From an uncultured Streptococcus sp. (GTDB lineage: Bacteria > Bacillota > Bacilli > Lactobacillales > Streptococcaceae), in NCBI GenBank assembly GCA_916048145.1, contig CAJZGT010000034.1, positions 1 to 10,930 on the forward strand: a DNA stretch of 10,930 nt, written 5' to 3'. The notes below the pieces were generated by a model. The model saw only the letters and a program-made list of their open reading frames with translations. It ran no database searches and was not told the DNA's origin. Both the position numbers and the translations under genes were made by a program. Positions 1 to 7,548 of this stretch are shown here, piece by piece; the stretch's first letter is position 1; each line of letters begins with the position of its first letter.

Positions 1-29
1 ATGACATACATTCTTTTACATTCTACCAT

Positions 30-74
30 AAAAAAGTGATTTTCACAAACCTAAATTGAAGAGTTTTGTGTGAA
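30..74 (-). terminator. possible terminator after the KAP-like NTPase gene
   Basis: Just past the stop codon of the NTPase gene, GTTTTGTGTGAA (63-74) can pair imperfectly with TTCACAAAC (42-50), leaving a small bulge. On the minus strand a run of six T (A run at 30-35 on the plus strand) follows a few bases further on. The stem is bulged and AT-rich and the T run is offset, so this is a weak candidate. Nothing else is visible in bases 1-76. Confidence 0.3.
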
Positions 75-76
75 TT

Positions 77-1774
77 TTAGACATATAAATTTCTGAATAG
101 ATTATCATATTTAGCAAAACGTTCTAATGGAATATCATTAATTGTAATTTTCGTTTTTAACTTTGGAACAAGGCGATTCTTAATAAAATATTGATATTCT
201 TCATTTGATTTCAAAGTATCTATTTCCTCAATTTGATAATTATTTTTGGTATTATTATTCAGAATATCATAATAAATTTCAATTAAAACTTTTTCTAACT
301 CGTTAGGTGTATACACCGAGTTAATACTCTGACCGAATCTTTCCCACACACCTAAATTTCTGAATTTTTTATTTGCTTTTCCTATTTCCCACAAATATTG
401 TAGCAACTCAAGAAAATATTGTGCTTTTTTCTGAAAACTTATATACTCATTTTTCTTCATATTCTGCTCAATCGAATTCTTTTCCATTTTTGTATCGAAA
501 TTGTCATAATATTTGGGAAGATATTTGGGAAGTTTTAGAATCATTTCAAAATAAAGATAGTAATCTTTAGGTTCTAGAGCAAAAGATTTTAAAAGTGACT
601 CGAGGATATTCTCAGTTATTCCCCATCCATTTATACAATCCAAAATATAAATTATCATTTTATCATCTTCGCTTATCATGGATATTTCCTCTAAACTTTT
701 TTGAAATGATCTCAAGCTTAATTTCTCTACTTTTCTTCTTTTATTCTTATCTTGTACGGCTCTTTCATCTATATCTACATAATAAATTTTATAGATTAAT
801 GCTAATATTTCCCCAAGATTACTATCCTTCAATTTACTTTTTCTCAAAATACCATCTATAACTTCTTCTGTAGATGCCATTCGATTTTGGTTTAGCTTAA
901 ATTTACTATCAATGAGATTTTTCTTTGTTGATTTTATTTCCCCACTATTTAAAATTACAATAATTTTAAATCTTTTATTCTCAGAAAGATAGTCAATATA
1001 ACCCAATAAATCATTATAATCTGAAGGGTTATCTGATGTTTCTGCATATGAAACCCGTTCAAAATCATCAAAAATAATGATAGAATCTCGCTTCATCAAA
1101 TCGGTTCCAACTGTTTTAAAGAACCATTTAAAAACTCCTCCAATAAGTGGAATAAAGTCCAAATTTCCGAGTATGGATTGTTTTTCTATCTCATTAATCA
1201 ATATTCTCTCGGCTTGCTCTCTTGTTTTTATACCAAAGCAGGAAATATAGTAGATTTCTTTCTTTTTATAAATTTGATTTTCAAAAAACGTCTTTATAAA
1301 AAATGTTTTCCCACTCCCCCAAGAACCATCCAGCCAGAAGACATTATGAATAGAGTATGGATTATTTAAAAACTCCACTAGATGAGTTTGAAAAGGATAG
1401 TCATCCAAATCATATTCCGGAAATAGCTCTGGCTCCAGTTTCTTATAACTAACTTTTTTAAAAATTATGTCTAAAAACCAGAACAGTATTGTTGGTATAG
1501 TCAGTACTAACAATATTATTACACGATTCACATACAAAATCGAAATAATATCTTTTAAAAAATTATAATTAGATACAAATTTATAGATAGGTAAAGCAAA
1601 GCGTTTAAATTGTTCAATCTCAAGTGCAAGATACAGTACCCATATACTGGATATAAATATTTTGTACCATTCAACAATTCTAACATTACTACTCCATGAT
1701 GGTCTTTTCAATAGATATTTCAATAGTTTGAAATTCAGAAGAAAATTAAGAATCCTCGTCATTATATTTTTCAT
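77..1774 (-). CDS. membrane-anchored KAP/YobI-like P-loop NTPase
   Basis: A 565-residue protein with two hydrophobic, probably membrane-spanning segments near the N-terminus (about residues 38-55 and 82-105). A cytoplasmic P-loop ATPase domain follows: Walker A GSWGSGKT at 150-157, Walker B SIIIFDDFER at 231-240 with the acidic pair D236/D237, and a sensor-1-like strand IIVILNSGE at 271-279. LRSFQKSLEE (354-363) resembles the arginine-containing motif after the ATPase core of KAP-type NTPases. The C-terminal 200 residues are charged, helical-looking and unrecognised. KAP relatives include PifA, which excludes phage T7, and animal Kidins220. Classical KAP proteins carry their membrane helices between Walker A and B; here they precede Walker A, closer to the YobI-like branch. 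The ATG is preceded by AGGGGG at 4-base spacing. The gene is visibly more AT-rich than the backbone, suggesting transfer. ATPase assignment is firm; a defence role is inference. Confidence 0.85.
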   Translation of the reverse strand: MKNIMTRILNFLLNFKLLKYLLKRPSWSSNVRIVEWYKIFISSIWVLYLALEIEQFKRFALPIYKFVSNYNFLKDIISILYVNRVIILLVLTIPTILFWFLDIIFKKVSYKKLEPELFPEYDLDDYPFQTHLVEFLNNPYSIHNVFWLDGSWGSGKTFFIKTFFENQIYKKKEIYYISCFGIKTREQAERILINEIEKQSILGNLDFIPLIGGVFKWFFKTVGTDLMKRDSIIIFDDFERVSYAETSDNPSDYNDLLGYIDYLSENKRFKIIVILNSGEIKSTKKNLIDSKFKLNQNRMASTEEVIDGILRKSKLKDSNLGEILALIYKIYYVDIDERAVQDKNKRRKVEKLSLRSFQKSLEEISMISEDDKMIIYILDCINGWGITENILESLLKSFALEPKDYYLYFEMILKLPKYLPKYYDNFDTKMEKNSIEQNMKKNEYISFQKKAQYFLELLQYLWEIGKANKKFRNLGVWERFGQSINSVYTPNELEKVLIEIYYDILNNNTKNNYQIEEIDTLKSNEEYQYFIKNRLVPKLKTKITINDIPLERFAKYDNLFRNLYV

Positions 1775-1803
1775 ATATCCCCCTTTTAATCTATATTATC
1801 ATG

Positions 1804-1812
1804 ATTATACCA
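1804..1812 (-). promoter_or_regulatory. extended -10 promoter for the KAP-like NTPase gene
   Basis: On the minus strand the sequence TGGTATAAT combines a consensus TATAAT (1804-1809) with the TGn extension. It lies about 30 bases upstream of the NTPase ATG. No good -35 hexamer is present at 16-18 base spacing (GCTTTA at 17), as is common for extended -10 promoters. The NTPase therefore probably has its own transcript, separate from yefM-yoeB. The remaining AT-rich stretch up to the yoeB terminator (about 1833-1950) shows nothing else. Confidence 0.6.
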
Positions 1813-1952
1813 CAAAATAAGAGTTATAAAGCGTATTCAAGGGTAAAGATCGAAGTTCATATACTAAATTTCTTTACTGAGTTTTTGTCTTTTGTACTAG
1901 GGCTTCTGTCATTTTCCAAAAAACTTTATCTTAAACTTACTAATAAAAATTT

Positions 1953-1982
1953 AAAAAATAAAAAGCCTACTTCGCAGTAGAC
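1953..1982 (-). terminator. rho-independent terminator after yoeB
   Basis: Directly after the yoeB stop codon the minus strand forms a 7-base-pair stem (1976-1982 with 1965-1971, one G-U pair) with loop GCGA, followed by a T-rich tract (A-rich 1951-1964 on the plus strand). It separates the toxin-antitoxin operon from the NTPase gene. Its sequence closely matches the tmcAL terminator. Confidence 0.75.
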
Positions 1983-2237
1983 TTAGTAATGATCTTTAAA
2001 GGATAAGAAAGCCACGCTATCTCCATCCATCATATAAATCAAGCGATTTTCTGCGTCGATACGACGTGACCAGGCTCCTTGGTAGTCATACTTGAGTGGC
2101 TCTGGTTTACCAATTCCTGTAAATGGATCGCGTTGAATATCCTTGATTAGTTTGTTTATTCGTTTTAGGGTTTTCTTATCCTGATTTTGCCAGTAGCAAT
2201 AATCAACCCAGGCATCTTCTGTAAACTTGAGTAGCAT
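1983..2237 (-). CDS. yoeB: YoeB toxin, ribosome-dependent mRNA endoribonuclease
   Basis: This 84-residue protein is a RelE-superfamily toxin of the YoeB type. YoeB binds the ribosome and cleaves mRNA at the A site, stopping translation when its antitoxin is lost. It aligns end to end with E. coli YoeB, which is also 84 residues. The catalytic residues E46, R65, H83 and the terminal Y84 are all present, as are the GKPEPLK (43-49) and WSRRI (56-60) blocks, so the toxin looks intact. The ATG lies 3 bases after the yefM stop codon, with a GAGGAG ribosome site inside the end of yefM, which indicates translational coupling. A terminator follows directly. YefM binding to the protein and to the operon promoter should keep it silent in growing cells. 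An equivalent pair lies next to tmcAL in pneumococci, from memory. Confidence 0.95.
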   Translation of the reverse strand: MLLKFTEDAWVDYCYWQNQDKKTLKRINKLIKDIQRDPFTGIGKPEPLKYDYQGAWSRRIDAENRLIYMMDGDSVAFLSFKDHY

Positions 2238-2240
2238 TCA

Positions 2241-2495
2241 TCACTCCTCAACCACATGTACCTGAGTGCTTCCAGCACGAACTTGAGCCATTCCTCGCAA
2301 AACCTTGTCTGATAACTCCTTATTTTGAGCGATTCTCAGTGTTTCCTGAATACTGTCCCATTCGCTCTTTGAAAGAACTACAATGTCCTCATCTGGATTT
2401 TTATTAACCACCGTCAAAGGCTCAAATTCATCGTTTACCTTCTTCATGTAGTCTTTTAAATGATTTCGGAACGTTGAGTAAAGAACTGCTTCCAT
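2241..2495 (-). CDS. yefM: YefM antitoxin and autorepressor
   Basis: An 84-residue YefM/Phd-family antitoxin. The N-terminal half (MEAVLYSTFRNHLKDYMKKV, residues 1-20) is the DNA-binding and dimerisation fold of this family. The C-terminal half is charged and probably wraps YoeB. VLSKSEWDSIQETL (40-53) is the typical YefM helix segment. I chose the ATG at 2495 because a GAGG site lies 7 bases upstream and the protein then begins as YefM proteins do. The open frame extends 13 codons further, to 2534, but that extension overlaps the -10 box and cannot be translated from this promoter. The gene immediately precedes yoeB. Together with YoeB it is expected to repress its own promoter through the TGTACA-core palindrome upstream. 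Confidence 0.93.
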   Translation of the reverse strand: MEAVLYSTFRNHLKDYMKKVNDEFEPLTVVNKNPDEDIVVLSKSEWDSIQETLRIAQNKELSDKVLRGMAQVRAGSTQVHVVEE

Positions 2496-2525
2496 AACCA
2501 TACCTCGTTTTACCTCTTTTCCACT

Positions 2526-2554
2526 ATTATACACAAAAAGAAAGAAATTGTCAG
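2526..2554 (-). promoter_or_regulatory. sigma-70-type promoter of yefM-yoeB
   Basis: On the minus strand, CTGACA (2549-2554, one mismatch to TTGACA) is separated by exactly 17 bases from a perfect TATAAT (2526-2531). The -10 box lies about 30 bases upstream of the yefM ATG. This is the strongest promoter match in the window and gives the toxin-antitoxin pair a transcript independent of tmcAL, which ends in a terminator just upstream. Confidence 0.85.
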
Positions 2555-2557
2555 GAA

Positions 2558-2567
2558 CTTGTACAAG
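2558..2567. promoter_or_regulatory. palindromic operator, probable YefM binding site
   Basis: The perfect 10-base palindrome CTTGTACAAG lies 3 bases upstream of the yefM -35 box. Its TGTACA core is the same hexamer reported at the centre of the E. coli YefM-YoeB operator palindromes. A partial second core, TGTATA, overlaps the -10 box on the minus strand and may be a weaker half. The palindrome is observed directly; YefM binding is inferred from the E. coli system and its position. Confidence 0.65.
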
Positions 2568-2593
2568 ATTTTCTTTTCTATCTATTTATTCGT

Positions 2594-2626
2594 AAAAAAT
2601 CTCAAAAAGTCCACCTTTCAGTAGAC
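2594..2626 (-). terminator. rho-independent terminator after tmcAL
   Basis: Immediately after the tmcAL stop codon the minus strand forms a 7-base-pair stem (2620-2626 with 2609-2615, two G-U pairs), a GAAA loop, five T and then a second T run (A runs at 2604-2608 and 2594-2599 on the plus strand). It should insulate yefM-yoeB from upstream transcription. Confidence 0.7.
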
Positions 2627-3724
2627 TTAGTTTGTTTCTATTCTAATCGGTACTCTTCCAAAATTCTGTTCTGCTATACTTGGATTTCCTAGTTGGTAAA
2701 TCTGGTCTGCCTTTTGAGTCATGATATCCCAAGGTTCTTTGCCAATTCGGCTGACTAGACTGGCCTGACCTTTCAAATACTTGAGATGTTGCCTGCCTTT
2801 TTCAGTAAATCCAAGGACATGAATGGCTTCTGGCAAGTCATTTTCTCTAGCCTGCACCAAGATATAGGTCAAGAGGCGTCTGACACGCGCCTTGGTATAG
2901 CGTTTGGTGGTAACCGCATCGACCAATTCGTCAACAGACTGGACTGTTTTAATAGCCTCTTTAATGCGCACTGCCATTTCTTGATTGACCTGATAGATAG
3001 TGGTTAGGTCTGGATTGGACAAAATTTGATAGCGGAGCAAGGGAAAATATTCTTCCCAGCTCACCTTACTGACCTGCTCAAATAGGGCAATAGAAGGCAT
3101 AAAGCGTTCTAAAAAATCTTGGTCTGATTGGTGATGACGGATGGCTGTTGCCGAGGCAAAGTCCACATCCTTATCCACAGAATGGTAACCCGCTCCCTGC
3201 CGCTGAATCGGATAGAGTTTGATTCTATGTCCCGCAACCGCCTTGGCATAGGCCAAAGCTAGAACATGATTGGGCGTATTGCCTGAAAAATCAAGACCTG
3301 CAAATTCCTTCCACATGGCTTGTGTTTTCTGGGGATAAGAGAGAGAGTCAGGCAGATTTTCCACAAATTTCTCCATCTCAGCACCTTGCTCTGTGTATAA
3401 GTCAGCGATTTTTTGATAATCCAGAACTTCCTCCGTCCCAAATGCTAGAGTATCAATTCCCAATCGAGCCAAGATATCCACAGCTCCTTGACCGAAGAAA
3501 TCCGCAGCCTGAACACTGACTAAAAAGGGCAATTCTACTACTAGATCCGCTCCATTTTCCAGCGCCATCTGGGACCGTGTCCACTTGTCCACAATTGCAG
3601 GCTCTCCACGCTGCATAAAATTCCCAGACATGACAACGATTTTCAGCCCCTCAGCCTGACCCAGCAGGTATTTGTGCCCATTATGAAAAGGATTAAACTC
3701 CGCGATAATACCTGTGATGGTCAT
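2627..3724 (-). CDS. tmcAL: tRNA-Met cytidine acetate ligase TmcAL
   Basis: This 365-residue protein belongs to the TmcAL (formerly YlbM) family. These enzymes use acetate and ATP to acetylate the wobble cytidine (ac4C34) of elongator tRNA-Met, which secures decoding of AUG. The N-terminal nucleotidyltransferase fold is clear: [12 protein letters not shown] at 6-17 carries the HxGH-type nucleotide-binding motif. [18 protein letters not shown] (33-50) and VELPF (63-67) are further family blocks. The remaining C-terminal half is helical and likely binds tRNA. The ATG is supported by GGAGG at 8-base spacing. The gene follows the orphan membrane gene by 24 bases and ends in a terminator. The protein looks intact, and its base composition matches the housekeeping genes rather than its AT-rich neighbour. 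Confidence 0.92.
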   Translation of the reverse strand: MTITGIIAEFNPFHNGHKYLLGQAEGLKIVVMSGNFMQRGEPAIVDKWTRSQMALENGADLVVELPFLVSVQAADFFGQGAVDILARLGIDTLAFGTEEVLDYQKIADLYTEQGAEMEKFVENLPDSLSYPQKTQAMWKEFAGLDFSGNTPNHVLALAYAKAVAGHRIKLYPIQRQGAGYHSVDKDVDFASATAIRHHQSDQDFLERFMPSIALFEQVSKVSWEEYFPLLRYQILSNPDLTTIYQVNQEMAVRIKEAIKTVQSVDELVDAVTTKRYTKARVRRLLTYILVQARENDLPEAIHVLGFTEKGRQHLKYLKGQASLVSRIGKEPWDIMTQKADQIYQLGNPSIAEQNFGRVPIRIETN

Positions 3725-3748
3725 CTGTATTACCTCCGTTAATAATAG

Positions 3749-4540
3749 CTAATAATTTCTTCCACTATACGGATAACGTTTAGGTTTTCTACTTGCAACA
3801 CCTTTATTTATAGTGGTTAGAAATTTTATAATAATTTTTGAACAAGTCATACATCCTGCAATAAATATAGGGATTATTGTATACGAATCAATCTGACTAT
3901 TGTTTAAATCTTCCAATAAAAGAAAATAAGTTCCAACTATTAAAATAAACAAAAGCATAATTGTAATAAATTGAAGCCATTTAGAAAAATAATTGAAAAC
4001 ATCTTTTGTTATCTTAGGTTCTCTCTTTGTAATAAATTTCAACAGATAGGGTGAAACAAATAAAAATAAGATCATAATTAATATTATTAATTGATAATCC
4101 GATATTGTTTTTGAAATTCCACAATAAAATTTTATAATTAATTCCAACACATTACTATGAGTTTTTACTGATTCCGAGTATTTTACAAAAGAAAAACCTG
4201 AAATACTTGGAAATATAACGTATTTTAAAAACTCAAAACCATTTTCTTTCTCTGTATCTAATATCTTATTAAGAAATGAAATTGGATATTTCAATAGCAA
4301 TCTGATTAGGTATAAACAACATAAGATGAATACAATTATCACTCCTAGCACAAGCAATAAAATTTTGATTATTTTTACTGACAATGACTGATTACTAAAA
4401 AATTCCCAGTCGCTTGAATACAGTTCCTTTAAATTTTTCTTTATTGAATTTAAAAAAACACTAATTTGTTTCATATTCCATGTTTTATAATAAAATTTCA
4501 CTAAATAAAATAAAAAATATCCCGAAAACATCCAAACCAT
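3749..4540 (-). CDS. uncharacterised multi-pass membrane protein
   Basis: I do not recognise this 263-residue protein. It has at least four hydrophobic segments likely to cross the membrane (about residues 57-80, 150-170, 188-209 and 219-237), with a further hydrophobic stretch at 3-14. The first two clear segments are separated by a hydrophilic stretch (about 81-149) containing a short apolar patch. The tail is strongly basic and aromatic (KPKRYPYSGRNY, 252-263). No enzymatic or transporter motif is evident. The gene is far more AT-rich than yqeM and tmcAL on either side, and interrupts what I recall as neighbouring genes in pneumococci, so it is probably acquired. The start is uncertain: the ATG at 4540 has GGAG about 12 bases upstream, overlapping the yqeM stop, and an internal ATG at residue 23 is an alternative. 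It is probably co-transcribed with yqeM. An immunity, bacteriocin-related or defence-linked role is possible but unsupported. Confidence 0.65.
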   Translation of the reverse strand: MVWMFSGYFLFYLVKFYYKTWNMKQISVFLNSIKKNLKELYSSDWEFFSNQSLSVKIIKILLLVLGVIIVFILCCLYLIRLLLKYPISFLNKILDTEKENGFEFLKYVIFPSISGFSFVKYSESVKTHSNVLELIIKFYCGISKTISDYQLIILIMILFLFVSPYLLKFITKREPKITKDVFNYFSKWLQFITIMLLFILIVGTYFLLLEDLNNSQIDSYTIIPIFIAGCMTCSKIIIKFLTTINKGVASRKPKRYPYSGRNY

Positions 4541-4555
4541 TATAAACTACATCTC

Positions 4556-5296
4556 CTACTTCTGCGCGACAAAAAACCAACGGGTACTAGTTTCTGTAGG
4601 CTCTTTGTCCTCAAAGTCCGCATAAAGTTTGAAGGATTTGAAACCAGCCTGTTCCAGCAAAATATCATAGGTCAGGACCTCATAAGTCCGCTCCTCATGC
4701 ACTTCATCGTGACGACTAAAGGAACCATCCTCTTCCTTGATAAAGAAGGTCAACTCATGCACGATTGAGTGAGGTGCAGCGTCCTCATAGGTATCCCAGA
4801 GCATGGCAAAATCTTCCGCATTTTCATGGTAGGAATAGCCTGGAAAAACTTCGTCTGTCTGGTAGGTCGAATGCACATCAAAGATAAAGACACCATCTTC
4901 GTTGAGAGCATTATAGACCTCCTTAAAGACGTCCCCTACTTCCACCTCATCTTGCATGTAGCAGATTGAATCCGAATAACAAGTGACGAAATCATATTGA
5001 CCCACCTTGGATAAGTCCAACATATTGCCTTCAATAAAATCAATCTTTTGCTTGGCTGAAGCCGCTCTCTTTTCAGCAATTTTCAACATATCCGCACTCA
5101 AATCAAGCCCAGTCACATCAAAACCTGCCTGAGAGAAGCGAACAGATTGAATTCCTGTCCCACAAGCCAATTCCAAGAGTTTCTTTCTCTCCTTGGTCTT
5201 AGGCAAGTGACGCAGAGAAAAATTCGTCCATTTGTCGTATAAACTATCGTCCATGACCGCATCATAGACCGCCGCAAAGGTTTCATAAGTTGCCAT
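4556..5296 (-). CDS. yqeM: class I SAM-dependent methyltransferase YqeM
   Basis: A 246-residue class I methyltransferase. Motif I, LLELACGTGIQSVRF (about 44-58), forms the S-adenosylmethionine loop, and the acidic residue of VTGLDLSADML (about 64-74) should bind the ribose. FIEGNMLDL and FVTCYSDSICYM follow as motifs II and III. It matches YqeM, the last gene of the B. subtilis yqe cluster, by fold and position. The substrate is unknown to me. I chose the ATG at 5296 because MATYETFAAVYDAVMDD is the conserved family start. An open frame extends 10 codons upstream to a TTG, and a GGAGG site lies 18 bases before the chosen ATG, closer to an in-frame TTG at 5311, so a slightly longer form is possible. 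A stem-loop lies between rsfS and this gene, so some transcripts may stop before it. Confidence 0.88.
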   Translation of the reverse strand: MATYETFAAVYDAVMDDSLYDKWTNFSLRHLPKTKERKKLLELACGTGIQSVRFSQAGFDVTGLDLSADMLKIAEKRAASAKQKIDFIEGNMLDLSKVGQYDFVTCYSDSICYMQDEVEVGDVFKEVYNALNEDGVFIFDVHSTYQTDEVFPGYSYHENAEDFAMLWDTYEDAAPHSIVHELTFFIKEEDGSFSRHDEVHEERTYEVLTYDILLEQAGFKSFKLYADFEDKEPTETSTRWFFVAQK

Positions 5297-5361
5297 AAAA
5301 CATGATACCAAGAGCCTCCATGGCAAACACCACTCGCCCTTTACCTTTCAATCAATTTTTT

Positions 5362-5401
5362 CTAAAATAAGCAAAGAAACCCAGTTGACTGCAACTGAGT
5401 T
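5362..5401 (-). terminator. possible (leaky) terminator between rsfS and yqeM
   Basis: On the minus strand AACTCAGTTG (5392-5401) pairs with CAACTGGGTT (5378-5387) to give a 10-base-pair stem with one G-U pair and a four-base loop. The tract that follows (TCTTTGCTTATTTTA) is only moderately T-rich. It may attenuate transcription into yqeM rather than end it. The rest of the 111-base gap shows a GGAGG site but no clear promoter. Confidence 0.5.
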
Positions 5402-5407
5402 CATCTT

Positions 5408-5773
<366 letters not shown>

Positions 5774-5774
<1 letters not shown>

Positions 5775-6274
5775 TAGAAAATATGTTTGTAATCTAGGAC
5801 ATCTGCAAAGCGCCCCTCCCAAATGCCCTCATAAAATTCATTTATCGTTTCTGCTGGAATGTCTTTCCCATCAAAGGTTGTGCAAGTTCCTTCTGGAATA
5901 ATAAGCTGATAGCCATATTCAAAGGCAACCTTGACAGAGGTATCCACACAATATTCTGTCTGCATGCCACATAAAACTAATTTCTCAATCCCTTGTTTAT
6001 CCAAGTATTCTTTTAAGCCAGTTTCTTTGAAAATACTATTATACTTCTTCTGAAAGACCTTTTCATCAGGTTTTCGATTTAAAAGCGCAGATAACTGCCA
6101 ATCTTCTGATGTTTGAGCTTCAGGATTCTCAATATGTTGAACATAGATAATTTCGATATTCTTGCTTCTAGCCTGGTTTTGTAAATAAGAAATTTTTTCC
6201 AATAGACTATTTGTCTGAAAACCGGTTTCCACTAAAATATTCTGAACATCAATGATTATAAAAGCCGTCTTCAT
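5774..6274 (-). CDS. isochorismatase-family cysteine hydrolase
   Basis: A 166-residue member of the isochorismatase/nicotinamidase superfamily, which hydrolyses amides or vinyl ethers with a Asp-Lys-Cys triad. D9 in AFIIIDVQN (4-12), K76 or K77 in FQKKYNSIF (74-82) and C109 in LCGMQTEYCVDTS (101-113) are the likely triad. The substrate cannot be read from sequence. A nicotinamidase role would fit nadD two genes upstream, but the short length and the absence of an obvious PncA metal-site DxHxxxH pattern argue against a classical nicotinamidase. Its ATG directly follows the yqeK stop codon (TAAATG), so the two are translationally coupled. The gene is not part of the B. subtilis yqe cluster as I know it, and 18-base direct repeats bracket it, suggesting insertion as a unit. 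Confidence 0.88.
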
Positions 6275-6287
6275 TTAGTCCTCTTTC
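6270..6287. repeat. 18-base direct repeat, copy at the yqeK/hydrolase junction
   Basis: GAAAGAGGACTAAATGAA on the minus strand, identical to 5757-5774 and 513 bases away. Here it encodes the last residues of YqeK (Lys-Glu-Asp-stop) and the ATG of the hydrolase gene. Collapse between the two copies would remove the hydrolase gene and place rsfS directly behind yqeK with its ribosome site intact. Confidence 0.9.
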
Positions 6288-6868
6288 AAATAGTGCACAA
6301 AGGCGTTATAGGTTTCAAGGGTTTGGGGATAGATGGGGAATCCCTGATGAGCTAGATGCTCCACAGTGCGAGCTGTTTCGTAGGCCACCGCCTTATTGAG
6401 CGATAGACTTGCAATCTCACGTGCCACATCCACTCCAGGAAAGGCACGATTGTGCTCTATATAGTCTGCGACATAGATAACCTTGTCTAGATCTGTCATC
6501 TGAGCCGCCCCGACTGTATGGATTTCAATAGCTCGCAGGATTTCAGAATCATGCAAATTCAAATCTTCCTGAATCTTGTAGATGCCAACCATGCCATGCC
6601 AGACATTATTGCCCCAGTTTTTGAGATCAGAATCTAGCTGGTAACGGTCAATCAAATTCAGAAATTCCTGATCTGACAGCTTTTTAGCATAGTCATGAAG
6701 AAGGCCTGCAAGACCTGCTTTCTCGACATCAACTCCAAATCGTTGAGCCAGTTCTATGGCTGCACGCTCCACACCCAAGCAATGGGTTAGGCGTTTTTCA
6801 GGCAGAAGCTCTGCCATTTTTTCCAACAAAGCCTCACGGGAACAGTTAATATAGTCTTGATAGGCCAT
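6275..6868 (-). CDS. yqeK: HD-domain Ap4A hydrolase YqeK
   Basis: This 197-residue HD-domain protein matches YqeK, reported in Gram-positive bacteria to be a symmetrical diadenosine tetraphosphate (Ap4A) hydrolase. Metal-binding residues are visible in order: H29 in THCLGVE, the H58-D59 pair in LLHDYAKK (57-63), H91 in WHGMVG, H117 in EIHTVG, and D135 in VADYIEH. Length is typical. The gene overlaps the nadD stop by one base (TGATG), and its own stop touches the ATG of the hydrolase gene, so all three are coupled. The nadD-yqeK pairing is common across Firmicutes and links NAD synthesis with removal of dinucleotide alarmones. The protein looks intact. Confidence 0.93.
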   Translation of the reverse strand: MAYQDYINCSREALLEKMAELLPEKRLTHCLGVERAAIELAQRFGVDVEKAGLAGLLHDYAKKLSDQEFLNLIDRYQLDSDLKNWGNNVWHGMVGIYKIQEDLNLHDSEILRAIEIHTVGAAQMTDLDKVIYVADYIEHNRAFPGVDVAREIASLSLNKAVAYETARTVEHLAHQGFPIYPQTLETYNAFVHYLKED

Positions 6869-7497
6869 CAGTAGAGTCCCTCCTTCTCGATGTAGTCTAG
6901 CACCGGCTGAGGTAGGAGAAAGTTGGGTTTCCGACCTTGGGCAATGAAGTCACGCACCATGCTGGACGAGATATCCATGAGAGGCACATCCACCCAGATA
7001 ACCGGATAGGAAGTTCCAGCCTTATAGCGTGGGCGCTGAACCCCCACAAACTGAACCATATCAACCAGCTCTTCAATTCTATACCACTTAGGTAGGTAGT
7101 CCACCATGTCGGCACCGATGATAAAATAATAATCCGTATCTGGATGTTGCTCTGTCAAGATTTTCATGGTGTCGTAGGTGTAAGAAATGCCCTTGCGCTC
7201 CAACTCAATAGTTTCAATGTCCAGACCTTCAATCCCCTCAATCGCCAACTCAAGCATCTTGAGACGATGGTGTTCAGGGATGGTTTCCTTTTTATCTACA
7301 TGAGGAGGTTGGTATTCAGGCATGAGCAGAACTTGATCTAGTCCCAACTGTTGCCGTACTTGGTCCGCAACAATGAGATGGGCATTGTGAACAGGGTTAA
7401 AATTCCCCCCTAAAATCCCGACTTGTTTACGTTTTTTCTCCTTGATTTCTGGCTCCAACTCTACCTTGGTAAAGGGAGTCAATAGTTCGATTGCCAT
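6868..7497 (-). CDS. nadD: nicotinate-nucleotide adenylyltransferase NadD
   Basis: This 209-residue enzyme transfers AMP from ATP to nicotinate mononucleotide to give deamido-NAD, an essential cytoplasmic step of NAD synthesis. The nucleotidyltransferase signature [12 protein letters not shown] is at 30-41 (HxxH at 37-40), and the closing ISSSMVR motif is at 176-182. [10 protein letters not shown] (57-66) and [14 protein letters not shown] (125-138) are further family blocks. An N-terminal extension of about 24 mostly charged residues precedes the core; it is a little longer than in many NadD proteins. The ATG is supported by AAGGAG at 8-base spacing. It lies 51 bases after yhbY, with no terminator or promoter visible in the gap, and overlaps yqeK by one base. 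Confidence 0.96.
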   Translation of the reverse strand: MAIELLTPFTKVELEPEIKEKKRKQVGILGGNFNPVHNAHLIVADQVRQQLGLDQVLLMPEYQPPHVDKKETIPEHHRLKMLELAIEGIEGLDIETIELERKGISYTYDTMKILTEQHPDTDYYFIIGADMVDYLPKWYRIEELVDMVQFVGVQRPRYKAGTSYPVIWVDVPLMDISSSMVRDFIAQGRKPNFLLPQPVLDYIEKEGLY

Positions 7498-7548
7498 AGG
7501 CTAGTCTCCTTTATTTCTCTGTAAAAACAGTTGTTTGGAGTAGTTTTT

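Noticed and set aside
2496..2534. 13-codon upstream extension of yefM
   Set aside because: It overlaps the -10 box of the yefM promoter, and the ATG at 2495 has a good ribosome site and the expected protein start.
77..4540. a transposon or integrative element spanning the AT-rich genes and yefM-yoeB
   Set aside because: No transposase, integrase or common terminal repeats are present, and tmcAL, a housekeeping gene, lies in the middle.
5297..5340. promoter for yqeM with TGGTATCAT as extended -10
   Set aside because: The hexamer lies within a few bases of the chosen ATG, leaving no leader or ribosome site, and no -35 match is present.
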